Assembly: GCF_032854445.1 (NCBI RefSeq)
Contig: NC_088300.1
Span: 12,991,191 to 13,055,190 of the forward strand
Source: Liolophura sinensis
Lineage: Eukaryota; Mollusca; Polyplacophora; Chitonida; Chitonidae
Direction of reading: 5' to 3'
Length of the DNA stretch: 64,000 bases
Position 1 is the first letter of the stretch; each line of letters opens with the position of its first letter. A program made the translations under genes and the position numbers. The notes under the pieces were generated by a model. It saw only the letters and a program-made list of their open reading frames with translations, made no database searches and was not told the DNA's origin. This document shows positions 11,581 through 24,847 of this stretch, in pieces.

Positions 11581-13284
11581 CACGTGATTTTCGTAAGCTT
11601 GTCCGACCAAAACCATGGTACACATCCGTCTCCCTTTGATCTGAATACCTATCGATGTATCAAGCTATTCAATTTCCGGTCGAAAATTTGAATTAAAAAG
11701 ATAATGACCTCCCTGAATCAGTGTGGGAGAGCGTGGTATCACGGTTCTTCAAGTCCCTTCTGAATACGACATTCATTCCTGAAAAAGCAATCATCACATA
11801 CACATAGTCACTATGAAAATGATTTAAAATGATAAAAAAACAACCAAAATTAGTATTCTTAGGTGATGTTTTTTTGTGTTCAGTATATTATATGTGACCC
11901 TGTTTGTAATACATCGTGTTTGTTTCGATGTGAGCGAAGTCGGCCACCCAACCGGGTTTGTGCCAGATCTGCTGCTGGTTACAAGAGAAAGCATTGTTAC
12001 GACCCAAACTGTCTGTATTATAAAGAGTTGGCTTGTTCGAAATACACGACAGTTTAGCCGCACAAAAATGTAACCAAAACCAGCAGATTTTATTTTAAAA
12101 TAATTTATTAGGTTTAACAAGAACAGATAACAAGACTTTTACAAATACTAAAGTACTTAAGTTTAACAAGAAAGGGTAGCAGTATCTATACAAATACTAA
12201 AGTACTTACATGTACAACGGTGTCAAGTCCAAACGGACGCATATATTCCACAATGCTGAAAACCATAAGGGCATAAATGCACAAATAAGAGGGAAAATCC
12301 ACAGTATAACTGAGTGTATGACGAAATATACACAAAATTCCACAGACAGGGTCCGTGTGCCAATAAGCACTGTGTACACAAGAGCACAAATTAAATATAC
12401 AAGTTCAGACTGAACAAGTGCTCGGTGGAGATATGATATAACAAAGCCAGAGGCTATAAAGACACTAAAGATACTAAAGTAACACACAGCGAAAGCATCC
12501 AAAACTCTCAGTAATTCTCCTTTCTTCTCCTTGACCTGCTTTCATAGGTCTTATATAGACTGGTGGAATTGTCTAGAATAAGAAAATTCTTGAACACTTG
12601 TTGTAAACAAACAGGCCCCAAACCGAGGGTACTCTGGAACATTGTAAGGCAGAGGCAGACAGCACGCCCTGAACTCAGCATATGTAAACAGTGTCAAGCT
12701 AAATTTAGAAGCTGACGGCAGTCGTTCACATAACAGCATTGTCTTTAGATGGAGTACATTTGGCCCGAGTCAGCTTTCCGGAAAATTACTGTAAATGTGT
12801 GGGTTTTCTCTGCGTAGGCCTTTCGAGAATCTTGTATGTGAGCGAATATAAAACCTAGCTGGAATGAGTTAGTTGATCTTTAAACGAACCAGTCTGTCAT
12901 CAGTTCGCTCGTCGGGAAAGTCCATTTTGAAAGAAATGTGATCTAAATATTAGCACCTGCTGAGCATTCATATTTGTTGACGCTCTTATTTTGAATGCTC
13001 TTGTACGATCGCTCAACGACAGCGTTTCGTGGCCCACTATTTTTGTGTTCGAGGCTTCTGTTCTGAGCTTATATTGCTCATCGTCTCTGTGCTGTGATGT
13101 AATTTTATGAAATTTCCACTGGAATTTGCTCTGGAGGCCAACTTGTGTGAAGACCCGAATTTCGGATTCTTAGCGTTCTACAAGGACTTGAGACTTTACT
13201 GCTAATTAGTTACCAATGAAAGAGTATGATTCGTTGAGAGGCTGGATACAAACATTTGTTGGCGTGCTTTGGATACAATATAAT
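11581..13284. other. Intergenic, nothing firm
   Basis: Contains a direct repeat of about 20 bp (AATACTAAAGTACTTA near 12150 and 12195) and the unrecognised hydrophobic frame listed separately. Confidence 0.45.
12206..12541 (-). other. Hydrophobic open frame of about 110 residues, unrecognised
   Basis: Open from after a stop near 12541 to TAA at 12206; no ATG near its start (a TTG at 12502). Three hydrophobic stretches (for example YFSIFSVFIASGFVISYL) could span a membrane. No known family seen and no splice evidence, so it may be chance. Confidence 0.15.
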
Positions 13285-13480
13285 TTAATACATAGAGCAT
13301 AAAGAGTAAAACCAGATCAGCGATGACCGTGTGATAGCGCGAAAATGGTGACACATAACCGGAGAAATACAGCCTGCTGTCAATTTACCTATGTTAGGGT
13401 TTTATCATAACTGTTCATTTAAATTTACTATTAAATAGTAGCAAATTACAAACTGTTGTGTTTTCATCACAAACAGGTAT
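13285..13480 (+). repeat. Dispersed repeat R, partial
   Basis: GAGCATAAAGAGTAAAACCA through TTAGGGTTTTATCATAACTG. Confidence 0.7.
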
Positions 13481-15334
13481 TGATAAAGTCAATATTAAGA
13501 GATTTAAATTTATTCAAGTGCTGTTTAAGACAAATTTAACAAGCTTATTCTAAGAACAAGAAAAATAAACAGATTAAACTTTACAGAATATTTCCTTGAA
13601 ATAACAAAACAATATATATTCCATAGAGAAATCACAATTTGGCCAAGAAATAAACCCTGCATTGCCACAAAGGTGAAGAAAAAATAAACCGAAAAAGGCA
13701 AAGACAACTATTAAGATTTCGGAATGGACTAACTTTAAACGCAAAACCTGTAGAAATGCTGCTATCTATGTCCTTAACAACAAATGTCAATTTTCAGTCT
13801 ACCGCGGCTCAAAATCGAAAGTATCAGTTGAGAATGTCATTCAACATGAACATAATTAATGGGTCAAGATCATTCATGTTTAGACATACAATGTGGCCAC
13901 TTTATTCAACGCGATGCATATATAAAAGCATTAGCCGTTGGGTTAGTTCAATTAAGCGGAAGTGGAGATTCTGTGTACTCATTCAAATCTACTCACGAAG
14001 GTTTGATATCTTTGTAAATCTGGGAAACTTTGAATGATTTATTTATTTATTGGATGTTTTACGCCATTCTCAAGAATTCTGGAAACTTATATAGAAGGCT
14101 GAAATGCACTCGTGACAGTAGATTTTGTTGTAATAAGTTGTACCATAGATCAAATACATCACACAACGCAAATGATCCGACAAATAAACATCTGTGAAGA
14201 TCAGCAGTATATAGAGTACAGCAGTTAACTGGACACGTTATTATACTCTGTGTGTACTAGATCGTCTTATTCTTCATTGAGACAGTTTGGCTAAAGAACC
14301 CACATCCAGATGACGCCTGTTTTTTTTTCTGTAATCACAAAGCTGTTCTCTTTCCCAAAGCCGTCTAGACATGGAGAGTTTATAGACGACAGTAATACAC
14401 ATTTCATTCTCAGTATACTTTTAACCTTACTGTTGAGTCATGGGACAGTAGGACATATTGCACATAATTTTTCACATGTCGTATTGTTAACTTATCGCCC
14501 GAAGGCAATTCTGAGAATCCGCATGAATAGAAGCTGTAATTCACCGGTCACGCGTGGCCATTTGACAACAATCACACTGTCGTCGCTGTCCTGCTTTATT
14601 CTCTATATTGTAATCTTTTATTAAACGCATGTAATAACTGATATGTGAAATTCACCGCACGTTATGAAAGGCACCTATTTGTATTACACAAGATATCATG
14701 CCATAAGAGATGTCTAATTAACATTTGTTACGCTATTTTTGTGACTGTTCATATAAACAAATGGATGATATTAAAACTGAGTCATGTTTATCAGGCTCCT
14801 ACAATCCAGATTTAGGGGAAATTAGATTCACACATGTAAAGCATAGATTCAAAGATTTTCTTGTGACTCTGAATTGTAATTAATAGCTGGTATGTTTGGC
14901 AGAATATAGGAAACCTTGAAGGCACTTTTTAGTAAATCTTAACTTCTAAGATTCAGCAACAGTGGTTTTTGACATAGGTATAAGTCGTCGATTTTGGTAC
15001 ATGCGCAAGCTTAAGTAACTTAGCGTGAAATGTATATACACCATCTGCAGGACTTTCAGCATATTGTCATCCATACATGAATCAGCATTTAAGCCATCTC
15101 TCTTGCCAAAGAATTTATAGGTAGCCCTGATCGCTTTTATAGATTTTCCTAGGCAAAGTGTTAAATAAGTAGCCCCTTACGTGAATATTAAGTGAATACT
15201 GGGTGAATATAAAAGGCCGGGCGTTACTGAGTTGTTTATTATTCAAAAAATTCCGCATGTAGCCGTAATAAGAAATTCGCAGAATTAAAACCTGTATGGT
15301 AACCAGAATAGAAAATTAGAGCTAACAATTAATG
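13481..15334. other. Intergenic, AT-rich, no gene recognised
   Basis: Only a SINE tail at 14036 stands out. Open frames here lack recognisable motifs. Confidence 0.45.
14036..14085 (-). mobile_element. V-SINE 3' end fragment
   Basis: ATTTATTTATTTATTGG then GTTTTACGCCATTCTCAAGAA, the reverse complement of the SINE 3' end; the rest is absent. Confidence 0.6.
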
Positions 15335-16555
15335 TAATAAAAACGTACAATTCAGAGAGAAAAACCAGAACAGCGACAACAATGTGATGGCTGGAAAATG
15401 GTTACACTGTTACGAACTCTGTCTTTAAACATTGTATTATATCTTTTTATCTCTTCCTTAGTCCTTGTCTGACATATATTTCCCCATTACTTTACGTTAT
15501 AGCCTACAATGTAATTCAGTCGAGCGTTCTCGAGGCCTCGGTTTTTATGAGTTTAGTGTCATTGTACATAGGGAACGCATTCTGAAAATGTGTGGCTGTG
15601 TTGTAAACATGTTTTACGATCAAATCATCCACAGTCATTCACAGTCATTTAATCCAGTCCACTGGAAAGCAATCATTCATTCAAGTCCATTTGTGGACAG
15701 TTATTTACTCAAGTCCATGTGAGAGGAGTCACATTTACTATCATTCACTGTGACGGATTTTGCTGGGTTTGGAGATATCGGCTTTCACGCCATTTGAAAT
15801 TCGTTAATTATACTTACTTTTCTGTACAGAGCACTTTGTGAGCTTGTGTTTCCCCACTTGCTGTTTTTTGGAGACGTTATTTTTCAGCTTGTATCGCCTA
15901 TTGTGTCTTTGTGCGATTACATACATTTAATCCCAACTGAGAGTGACGTTGTGTATATTTCCGAGAAAACATACATCGACCGCCAGGCCTCACGGTCGTT
16001 ACTGCCAACCCGTCCGCCCTGAGAAGTTACACATTCACAGGCAGTGGAGGAATAAACCACTTATCGGACTGTTGTCAGTAGTTTGAGGAATTCATCTTAA
16101 CCGTGGATTCCATATATTAGCGTGGACTGACTCGCCTTTGGAAGCCGGAAACTTCCATCCGGATTTAGACGCTGTAACGTACTATATATATATGTTTGTA
16201 ATTATTTGTATTGTTTTGTATATAATTGTCAGTTGAATTATTTGTCTAGTTTGACTAAATATATGTATTAAACTTATTCAGGCGTCTTCGCGTTTCTTTG
16301 TTTGATCTTGTGTCAGGCCTATCGCTTATCTAAGAGTTAAACAAGCCAGTTATAGTGGTACCGTTACAACACCTAACAGGTGAAATACGGTCTCCTATCA
16401 ACTCACCTCAGTTAGTTTTATTTTAACTGTTCATGTAAATGCTCAAAACAGTAGCAAATTACACGATCCCTAGCACTTGGCCTAAGCAGAATTAGGTAAA
16501 ACAAAAGTGAGAATATATTAGATATAATTGATCTAGAATTACTAAAATTGCTTCT
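15335..16555 (+). repeat. Dispersed repeat R, split by the solo LTR
   Basis: Left part 15335-15407 (AAAACCAGAACAGCGACAAC), right part 16369-16555 (TGAAATACGGTCTCC, ATCTAGAATTACTAAAATTG). The halves join cleanly once the LTR and one ACAC are removed. Confidence 0.72.
15404..16372. mobile_element. Solo LTR, 961 bp, with 4-bp target-site duplication
   Basis: Starts TGTTACGAAC at 15408 and ends CCGTTACA at 16368 (TG...CA), flanked by ACAC on both sides. It splits a copy of the dispersed R repeat, so the empty site can be inferred from other R copies. A polyadenylation-like ATTAAA lies near its right side. No internal retroelement genes remain; superfamily unassigned. Confidence 0.72.
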
Positions 16556-17085
16556 ATAATTACATCCAGGTCCATCTTTGAAACAGCAAAAACAGATTAC
16601 TAATGCGCTGGGTTAAATCTTGATGGGGTTATAGGGTAAAGAGTCAAGAAGGCCCTGTGGCTATATGTTTGTTTTACACTAAACCATTCCACTCTTATAC
16701 TTTGCTCAATGTCTTTGAATTGTTTAGTCTCCACATGCAGTGTATGTGGCGAGTTTTTCCTTAACTCAACAATACCCTTCTCACAATGTTTTACTTCCTA
16801 CACAGCTTTTAATAATAAGCTCGACAGGAACTTGCTCGGACATCTTCTTGCTTATTTCTGCAGACAAAATATTATATCATGTGGTACTGTTCAACCGGGA
16901 CGAGAATATCTTTCCGATGAAATTTACATACATTAATTCGGCAAAATTCCGGCATAAAATCTGAAGTTTTCGTAAAACACGATTTAGTACATATAAGTAA
17001 ATTTTACAAGAAAAATAAGAAAAATACACATGGCCATGCAAACAATTCTAAGTTTAAGTTATGACACGTGTGGAGTAAAGTGCAA

Positions 17086-17146
<61 letters not shown>

Positions 17147-18444
17147 ATAGGATTATATGACGTCGTTGGTAGTAAGAAACTATACATCATGTTCATATTT
17201 CATTCATTATTATTCTAAGGCTAAGTAATACTGAGACATAACACGTTTGCGATGTAAATGAAGTCATCAAACTACATGATGGATGTGTCTGCAGATCCTG
17301 ACGTAAAGAATAAACTATATGTGCAACGGGAATTGAAATATCTTCTGCAACAATTTTGAGGTTAGGTTCAATAGGTATAGTGCTTTTAGCAAGACAGAAA
17401 AGAACTGAAAATTTTTTGCAATAGGTTCAGCTAATTGCATAAAAAATTCTTTGAACTTAGGGATTTGTTAGCATCAAGCAAGGATATCTGTGCGTTGGAT
17501 CAGACATTCGTACGCGATCCGTCAACCAAGATCAATTACAAGAAAATGATGAAGTTGTTCAACTTGTACTTCCTATATTCCATAAGAAACGGAATATCAG
17601 CAGATTTCATAAACTGGCGATAGAAATTGTTTTTTGCCAAAACAGACCGTGTAAAATACCTCGCGAGATCTTATGGTTTGCTAATGTTTTGATGGGGTGC
17701 CTAAGGCCACGATAGGGATGGGTGTCATACGCTAGTGACAGTTAAACCGGATAATATGGTCATGAACATTATGTGATAATAGAATGTCCTGCCAGTCTAT
17801 ATTCTGGACATTTCGTAAAGAGTAGGTCGATGTGTCATTAGAGAACGTTGTGGTGGGAAAAACATCGAATATCTGAAAGTGTGTGGATATATCTAAAAAA
17901 TACCAGGAAGGTTGCTTTGATATAAAAAGTTGTAAAAACGTTTTTGTTAAAAACAGGTAATAACCTTTACATCAGTAAAAAGTCATTTAAGCAAGTGATA
18001 TTCAGATTAAAAATAATTCTATACTTAATTCACCGAAGATGATGTTTTTTGTATTGTCGGGTATACTTGTGAGAGCTATGCCTGGATTATAAATACGTTC
18101 AACAATAAATCCAGCTGATGGAGAAACAACCTGCACAAATGCACTCGTATCTACAGTTTTCATCAGAAAAGAAAGATCACTGTGGATTTCGCAGTGCTCA
18201 AGTGAGGTATATTTACATAGAAACAAACCTGCTTTCCTCTTATCTTAGCAGACAGAGTATAATGTGTAAGCGGACATCGTATATAAACCTTCACTTTCAT
18301 GCTGCACTGGGTCAACTTTCCAAAAACCCAAGGAAAGAAAAAATAAGGTTAAAGGCATCAAGAAAGCCTGTAACTTCATCAATCTTTTTAGCTTAATTAC
18401 TGACATTTCAAATAAAATGTTGAAACTGATTTTGTGTCAGTTTA
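16556..18444. other. Intergenic, no gene recognised
   Basis: Holds the AT microsatellite. A minus-strand frame (18226-18002) and a plus-strand frame (17435-17623) have protein-like composition but no family signature. Confidence 0.4.
17091..17144. repeat. AT dinucleotide microsatellite, 27 units
   Basis: Uninterrupted AT run of 54 bp. Confidence 0.97.
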
Positions 18445-18580
18445 TGCTGGTGGACTAAGCATCCCCGAGGGCTGGTCCGTTAGAACTCATTTAATGTGGT
18501 TGTGTGTTAAAGGCGATGACAATACAGCATGTTAAGTATAATTCTAGACCAGTGACGACTGATAAATCTCAACTTGTATA
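18445..18580 (-). repeat. Dispersed repeat R, 3' end in reverse
   Basis: GGTGGACTAAGCATCCCCGA and AATTCTAGACCAGTGACG are the reverse complement of the R 3' half. Confidence 0.65.
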
Positions 18581-18650
18581 TAGGTAATGTAGCTGACGAA
18601 GCATTTCACCAATACAATAGCAAAATATTGCTTGAAATAGTAGTGCGGGG

Positions 18651-18900
18651 ACTTCGTGGCTCAGTTGGTTAGCGCGCTAGCATAGCGTAATGACCCATGA
18701 GTCTCTCACCAATGCGGTCGCTGTGAGTTCAAGTCCAGCTAATGCCGGTCGTAAGTGGGAAGTTCTGCAGCAACCTGCGGATGCTCGTGGGTTTCCCCCC
18801 GGCTGTGCCCGGTTTCCTCCCACCACAATGCTGGCCGCCGTCGTATAAGTGAAATATTCTTGAGTACGGCGTAAAACACCAATCAAATAAATAAATAAAT
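18651..18900 (+). mobile_element. V-SINE, full length
   Basis: tRNA-like head CTCAGTTGGTTAGCGCGC, box-B-like GTGAGTTCAAGTCCAGC, tail ACGGCGTAAAACACC and AAATA repeats. Short flanking duplication AAATAGTA. Open frames through it are shadows. Confidence 0.88.
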
Positions 18901-20454
18901 CAAATAGTATTGAAAGTGAATAGCGGACTTGTATAAGAGAAACAATTTTGGAGTTTAGACAAATAACTAGATTTAACTCCCGGTATATACTTATGCAAGA
19001 TTTTCTATATTCGTACATGTAACACAAAGAGTTAAGTAATTAAGGTTAGATGTCAGTCATTATGGACAGACGGTGTGATTTAATGATACTCTATAATTAT
19101 AGTATTATTATAGTACGTTTATGCAGTTTTTCAATAACAACTTATAAAAGAGGCACAAAGTAACTCGTATACCAACGACTTGTAGTTTTGAAGCGGTGCT
19201 GTGTACTGTATATAGGGAACACTATCGACAGCTACCACATACCACCAGATAATACAAACAGCTTTGCGTGAAGGACATTTTACTTACGACGAAATAGTTC
19301 TGCAGGTATAGAGAAACAAGCATAGATAAAATGTAGCGTTTGCCACAAGAGTATAAATAATATACATATGTGAATAGTCCTATATATCTTCATCTGTTGT
19401 ATGGGGTGATTTCTGGGGTCAAAAGAGGGATTTTCTCAATACGTTTAATCATCAGTGAGTAAGTCTTATTTCTCTGGAATGGACACTTCCTTACTGTTAC
19501 CAGTTTCACACGTACAAAACGAGCCTCTTCCCCCCTCCCCCACTTGTTCATAAAGTCCTTAACGTTGTTGTTATACGTCTGTCTTTGGGGCCAGGTCTTC
19601 GGTAACAAATAAAGAGGAATCTGCAGAAGTTCCTTTGCTTTAATTATAAAATGTCTATGGAGGTACAAGAAATTTGCTAAAATATATCGATTTTGACCCT
19701 ATTTGTTTATCCACATCACGGCGTGCATTTTCAATATAAAATTTCCTTTAGTTTCAGTGTATGTTCTACAACAGACTTTACTATATATACCTGGATCGCA
19801 TTTTCATCAGACTTCATCTATTCCTCCAAAATGAAATTTTTCTCTGACTATACAATTAAGACGTACAGCATAGAGAGAAAAACCAGAGCAGCGACGACAC
19901 TATCAATTTACCTCAGTTACAGACAAATGTGGTTTTTTTTAAATATTTTATTCTCGATTTTATCTTTCAAGACAAAAAACTTGATCAAATTCCGCTTAAC
20001 ACGGCTCTATGAATCGTATATTTGTCGTGTTGAATTAGATTGCCCCATTGGATAAATGGACAGTTGCAATTAAAGCGCAGCTGAGATATATATTTTATTA
20101 CCGATAACTTATATACTAGCATGTTACACTATTTGAGACGTCCATAAACCCATTAAAAAAAGAAAAAAAAGACCATACTTACACCTAACTTTTCAGATTC
20201 TTTCATTTGAACTTTCGTATGAAATTTGTATGTTTTTTTTTTGTTCTTTAAAGTTGAGAAAGGCTCACGCCGTCGAGTGAAGTGTATCACTCAACTATTC
20301 GATCATACAATCACTGAACGTTGTGTGATCATGCAGGTTGTTAAGGGGCCTCGCATTTCCAACCGTCCTTGGAGCTCAACAGTTCTGTTTATGCTGCTCA
20401 GCAGTACCGGAGCGCCACAAAAACACGTTTTTACCCAAGCATAGTGCATGCACT
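18901..20454. other. Intergenic, no gene recognised
   Basis: Contains an R fragment. A minus-strand frame of 92 residues (19668-19390) is basic and unrecognised. Confidence 0.4.
19853..19925 (+). repeat. Dispersed repeat R, 5' fragment
   Basis: TTAAGACGTACAGCATAGAG then GAGCAGCGACGACACT. Confidence 0.65.
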
Positions 20455-20945
20455 TATTTTATAATTTCCACCATTCAACATGTATAATTTTAAAGGACAA
20501 AATCTCTAAAAATCGAAGTAGGCATCACTAAATAGACTACTGAAAACTATGCATAAACATACTTTCATTTATATTTTTAGATTTTGTAAAAAGAATTGAA
20601 AGCACTCAAACATTTGAATTCTAAGGTGGGCTGAATGAACCGTACTGTCAGAAGTTAGGAGCTCTGACGTCACAAGAAGTTTATCCAAGGCTAATCACGA
20701 CACTGAATGCTGAAATAACTCTCTTTGCTGAGTAAAAATATTACTGAAATGATGTTCACAAAAATTCCTGCTTTCTGGTGAACATCAGGAAAAAGGTGGT
20801 GACGTCTCAGTTCACAGATACCGGCAGTATGGCTCATAAAGCCCACCATACTATCAAAATATTTGAATGCCTTTTAACACCTTTAAAAAATCTGAAAATA
20901 TAACTAGTCTATATGATGAACCTTACTTCATATTTTAGCTTTTCA
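20455..20945. repeat. Foldback element, copy 2 (reverse orientation)
   Basis: AAACATTTGAATTCTAAGGT then GGGCTGAATGAACC, with the matching inverse arm ATAAAGCCCACCATACTATC and AAAATATTTGAATGCC. Flanks (AGGCATCACTAAATAGACTA; ACTTCATATTTTAGCTTTTC) match the reverse complement of copy 1, so both belong to one family of about 490 bp. Confidence 0.7.
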
Positions 20946-21242
20946 TATTTTAGAGTTACAAATGTTGACATCTTAACTTGTACATTTAAAGAGAGAATAT
21001 CAGGCTGATGTTGACATCAGCAGCCAGATATCGCAATGTGTAGGCGGCATACGTAAAAATCATTGATTTACTCCAAGAACCCATTGTTAAAGGCTGAGTC
21101 TAAAAAAGAACTATATGCCCTGAGATAGAAGCTAGTTTCGCTGTATTTACAACACTGGTTCTTAGAAAGGCAAGTTAAAAGCAATCACAGTTTATAATTC
21201 ACGTCAGTATGTTTTGATACAAAACTTTCTATTTTATTTGTT

Positions 21243-21362
21243 AGCTTCCTCTGCGGCCGTAAGTGGGAAAATCTGCCAGCAACCTGTGGATGGTCGTGGG
21301 TTTCCCTCGGGCTCTGTCCGGTTTCCTCCCATCATAATGATGGCCGCCGTCGTATAAGTGAG
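21243..21362 (+). mobile_element. V-SINE fragment (5' and 3' truncated)
   Basis: Internal SINE sequence: GGCCGTAAGTGGGAAAATCT through CCGTCGTATAAGTGA. Head and tail are missing. Confidence 0.75.
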
Positions 21363-21436
21363 TAATTATACAGTAAGGTACGGGTCCATCGCCAGAGTGT
21401 CAATCACGTATCGATCACGAAATCTCGAGTACTTTC

Positions 21437-21620
21437 CGGGTAAAAGACAACACAGAAAGTAAAACCAGAACAGCGATGACATCGTGATACTGGCAAGTGG
21501 TCACATGTAATCTATGAAATCCGACATTTGGTCAGTTTAACTCACTTAGGGTTTTGTTTTCACTGTTTACAAAAGTGTTTACATAGTAACTTACTAAACC
21601 CCTAGTGCCAGGGAAGGCGA
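21437..21620 (+). repeat. Dispersed repeat R, partial
   Basis: GAAAGTAAAACCAGAACAGC through CCCCTAGTGCCAGGG. Continues into the 84-bp tandem repeat region. Confidence 0.65.
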
Positions 21621-21711
21621 GATCTTCAGATATCATATGAGCAGATCTTGTAAACTGTCTGTGCAAAGCAGGATATCCACAATTTCGTAGTCTGCTCACA
21701 GCCCTGAGAAA

Positions 21712-21963
21712 TTCGGACCATGTCGATTGATGTGGCCAGTCGTGACCTAGAAGATGAAGAATGAAATTCATATGCTCTTTTAGAAGGTTATACATTTCGG
21801 ACCATGTCGATTGATGTGGCCAGTCGTGACCTAGAAGATGAAGAATGAAATTCATATGCTCTTTTAGAAGGTTATACATTTCGGACCATGTCGATTGATG
21901 TGGCCAGTCGTGACCTAGAAGATGAAGAATAAAATTCATATGCTCTTTTAGAAGGTTATACAA
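21712..21963. repeat. 84-bp tandem repeat, 3 units
   Basis: Units start TTCGGACCATGTCGATTGAT at 21712, 21796 and 21880 and are almost identical. On the minus strand they stay open as a 28-residue repeat (NLLKEHMNFILHLLGHDW...) inside a 159-residue frame (22011-21532). No family recognised; the frame runs out into an R repeat. Confidence 0.85.
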
Positions 21964-22771
21964 TAAAATGGCATTGTCTAGGCAATGGAAATGATTATGT
22001 AGGAATCGCACCTTTTTTGTTTTGTTTATTTTTTTTCTTTTTCAATTTAACATAAACTTCTTTGTTTTGTCTTTTTAGCAAACATATCAACATATCAAGG
22101 TCACTTCAGCAAAATCACGTTTGAGAGATGCTATGTCCTGCGTGAGAAAAAGATGTATTTATGGTCTTTAACCTGACCGCACTGACTGGATGTCACTAAA
22201 AATTCTCCAATACTGAAAAGGAAACACAAATCTGCAACATTCATAATTCCACAACGGTAAAGGTCAATGCGGCTTAATTTTATAAGACACCCACCCGTAG
22301 CGTCCTGAACAGTTTTATGTAGCTGCATTTTCCTATTAAACCTGACAGAGGCAGAGGTGATCGTATGGTAATTTTCTCTAGGAGGTAGTCCCATCTCTCA
22401 ATAGGAGAGGTGTCTCCAAGGGTGAAAATCTCCGCTTTTATCACCCAAAGCCAGTTTTAAGCGGATTTCGTCGGGAAGGCGTTGCACTGATTCTGTTCGG
22501 GACATAAACCGGGCTGGGCTTCGCAAATCTACAACCATCGGCAGGTTACTGGTAGACAAGTTCACCTACTGTGCTTTTGTAAGTATATGGCACAGCCTAG
22601 AGAATTTGAACCAAAGATTTGACCGCTACACCTGTAGTGGATACTTATTATTTATTTGACTGAAAGATTGCATACGCCGTACTACAGACTATTTCACATA
22701 AACGCAGGCGGTCAGGGGTGAAAAGTATATAAAATCCGCACTCAACCCAGGGAAACTCACCACATCAAGTG

Positions 22772-23061
22772 TGACAGAAGCACGCATCACATGATAGGAA
22801 AACGCTTTAGAAGATAGGACCATGCACCAGAAGACAGAAACACACATCAGAAGACAGAAACACGCGTAAGAAGACAGAAACTCGCTTCAGAGGACAGAAA
22901 CACACATCAGAAGATACAAACACGCATAAAAAGATAAAAATATGCATCAGAAGACAGAGACACATCAGACGACAGAAACACACATCAGAAGACAGAAACA
23001 CGCATCAGAAGACAAAAGAACGCATCAGAAGACAGAAACACGCATCAGAAGACAGAAACTC
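22772..23061. repeat. 20-bp minisatellite
   Basis: Unit AGAAGACAGAAACACGCATC, about 14 imperfect units. Confidence 0.85.
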
Positions 23062-24557
23062 GGCTAATGTGTTAAAAAATAAGTATTAGCATAGAACTTG
23101 AATAGTTTTCAGTGGTCATATTTGAAGTTAAGATTAAATCTGAGAGAAATCTTTGAGAACTTCATTATCCTCGGTGCTTGTGTAAACCCACGGACCCACA
23201 TGCCATCCCAAGGGTGCGACACTTTTTTTGTTCTTAGGCAGCCAGCGACCATTCATTATAATCGCCACGACATAGCTAAAATATTGCCGACGTGGCTTTA
23301 ACACATAGTTATTCATTCATTTATTATAACGGCACAATTAATAGTGTTGGCAATAGACCTACTGTTCAATTTTATTTTTCAGTATGTCAGTGTGTTTCAG
23401 TTTTATATATATTTATTTCGGTGTGAACTTGATAAATTGTACAACATGCATAATATGATGGTTACATAAGGCCTGGTTCTCACATAGCTGTGTGTGTTTC
23501 TGTCCGAATCCATCATGATCAACATCTGCAAAGAAAACACCTTCTCAAATGATCTTAGCTACTGAAGAACAATATATAGTTGACTATATGTGCTTTTCAC
23601 ATGTATTTTTAATCGTAAGTTAATAAAAGTGGATAATTAAATCTCTTTCATAAGTACCACTGCGACATGATAACATGCTACGATTTTTTGGACAGTGTCT
23701 CACATGCTGCATGCCATAACCCATTGAATAAGTTATACAAGACATTATCTTATGTAAATGTTTTGTAACATAGGTCATCTGCACCACGTGCGTGACATTC
23801 AGTTTCATTTAGAGAGCAACCTTTGTATTGAGGAGAAACTTGATTAACCACTCGTTCATGTTCGTGTCTTTTCTGTTTTAAACAACTGCATGACAGGAAT
23901 GCGTGTGGTGACAGGACAGCTGGATGAGAATTGCATGCATCTTACAACAAAGGTAAAAATTCCTCTGAGGGAATTATACGCGTTACGTATGCAATTTGCC
24001 TACTGTGTATCATTGTGCACGGTGGTATAAATAGTGCTCAGTTTATTTCTCTGTGTTTTGCCAGCACTATCATGACGTTAATATCAAATGGATATTAATG
24101 GGTTTCTATTACGTGCATCATTATGCGTCAGACAAGCTTGCCTTTGTCTGCCTGATAAAATATTGATGAAAAGTTTAATGAGCCTCATACATAAAGTAGT
24201 CTTATGGTGTTCAGGCGTAACTTGAAAAGTTGTTTGTTTGGGATAAACCACTCCACCCAAAAAGATGTTTTGCCTAAAATCAGCATATTGGTTTTGGAGA
24301 GAGACTTTTTTTGTAAGTTTTAATTTTAAAGCGAGCTTTCTGAAGTTGGGATTTTGTGAGATATAAGTTTGTAATATTGGAAATGAAGACTAAATGAAGT
24401 TTTTAGAGATGAATTTTTAATAACAATAATAATACGCGCATATGTTGCCCATGGAATCGTCTCAGATTCCAGGCTGTTATAATCTTACGGGAAAGAGCTT
24501 ATTGTAAAAAACTTATCCATGTATACCAATGTATATGTATGTATTTCAATGGAAATC
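23062..24557. other. Intergenic, no gene recognised
   Basis: AT-rich DNA without repeats or motifs I can name. Confidence 0.45.
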
Positions 24558-24847
24558 TCCATAAATGAGGGGCCTCGGTGGCTCAGTCGGTTAGCGCGCT
24601 AGCGCAGCGTAATGACCCAGAAGCCTCTCACCAATGCGGTCGCTGTGAGTTCAAGACCAGCTCATGCTGCCTTCCTCTCCGGCCGTACGTGGGAAGGTCT
24701 GCCAGCAGCCTGCGGATGGTCGTGGGTTTCCCCGGGCTCTGCCCGGTTTCCACCCACCATAATGCTGGCCGCCATCGTATAAGTGAAATATTCTTGAGTA
24801 CGGCGTAAAACAACAATCAAAAAAAAAAAAAAAAAATCCATAAATGA
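24558..24847 (+). mobile_element. V-SINE, young full-length copy with 11-bp target-site duplication
   Basis: Body 24569-24836, starting GGGGCCTCGGTGGCTCAGTC. The tail is a pure A run of about 18 instead of AAATA repeats. Target-site duplication TCCATAAATGA at 24558-24568 and 24837-24847 is perfect, suggesting a recent insertion. Confidence 0.92.

Noticed and set aside
22496-22760. A heavily decayed V-SINE
   Set aside because: Scattered matches (ACAACCATCGGCAGGTTACT, ACGCCGTACTACAGAC) but order and length do not hold together well enough.
22772-23061. Possible CRISPR-like array
   Set aside because: Direct 20-bp tandem units with no unique spacers, in an animal genome; it is a minisatellite.
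24569-24650. tRNA gene at the head of the V-SINE
   Set aside because: The tRNA-like start is part of a full SINE with body, tail and target-site duplication; the same holds for the other SINE heads.
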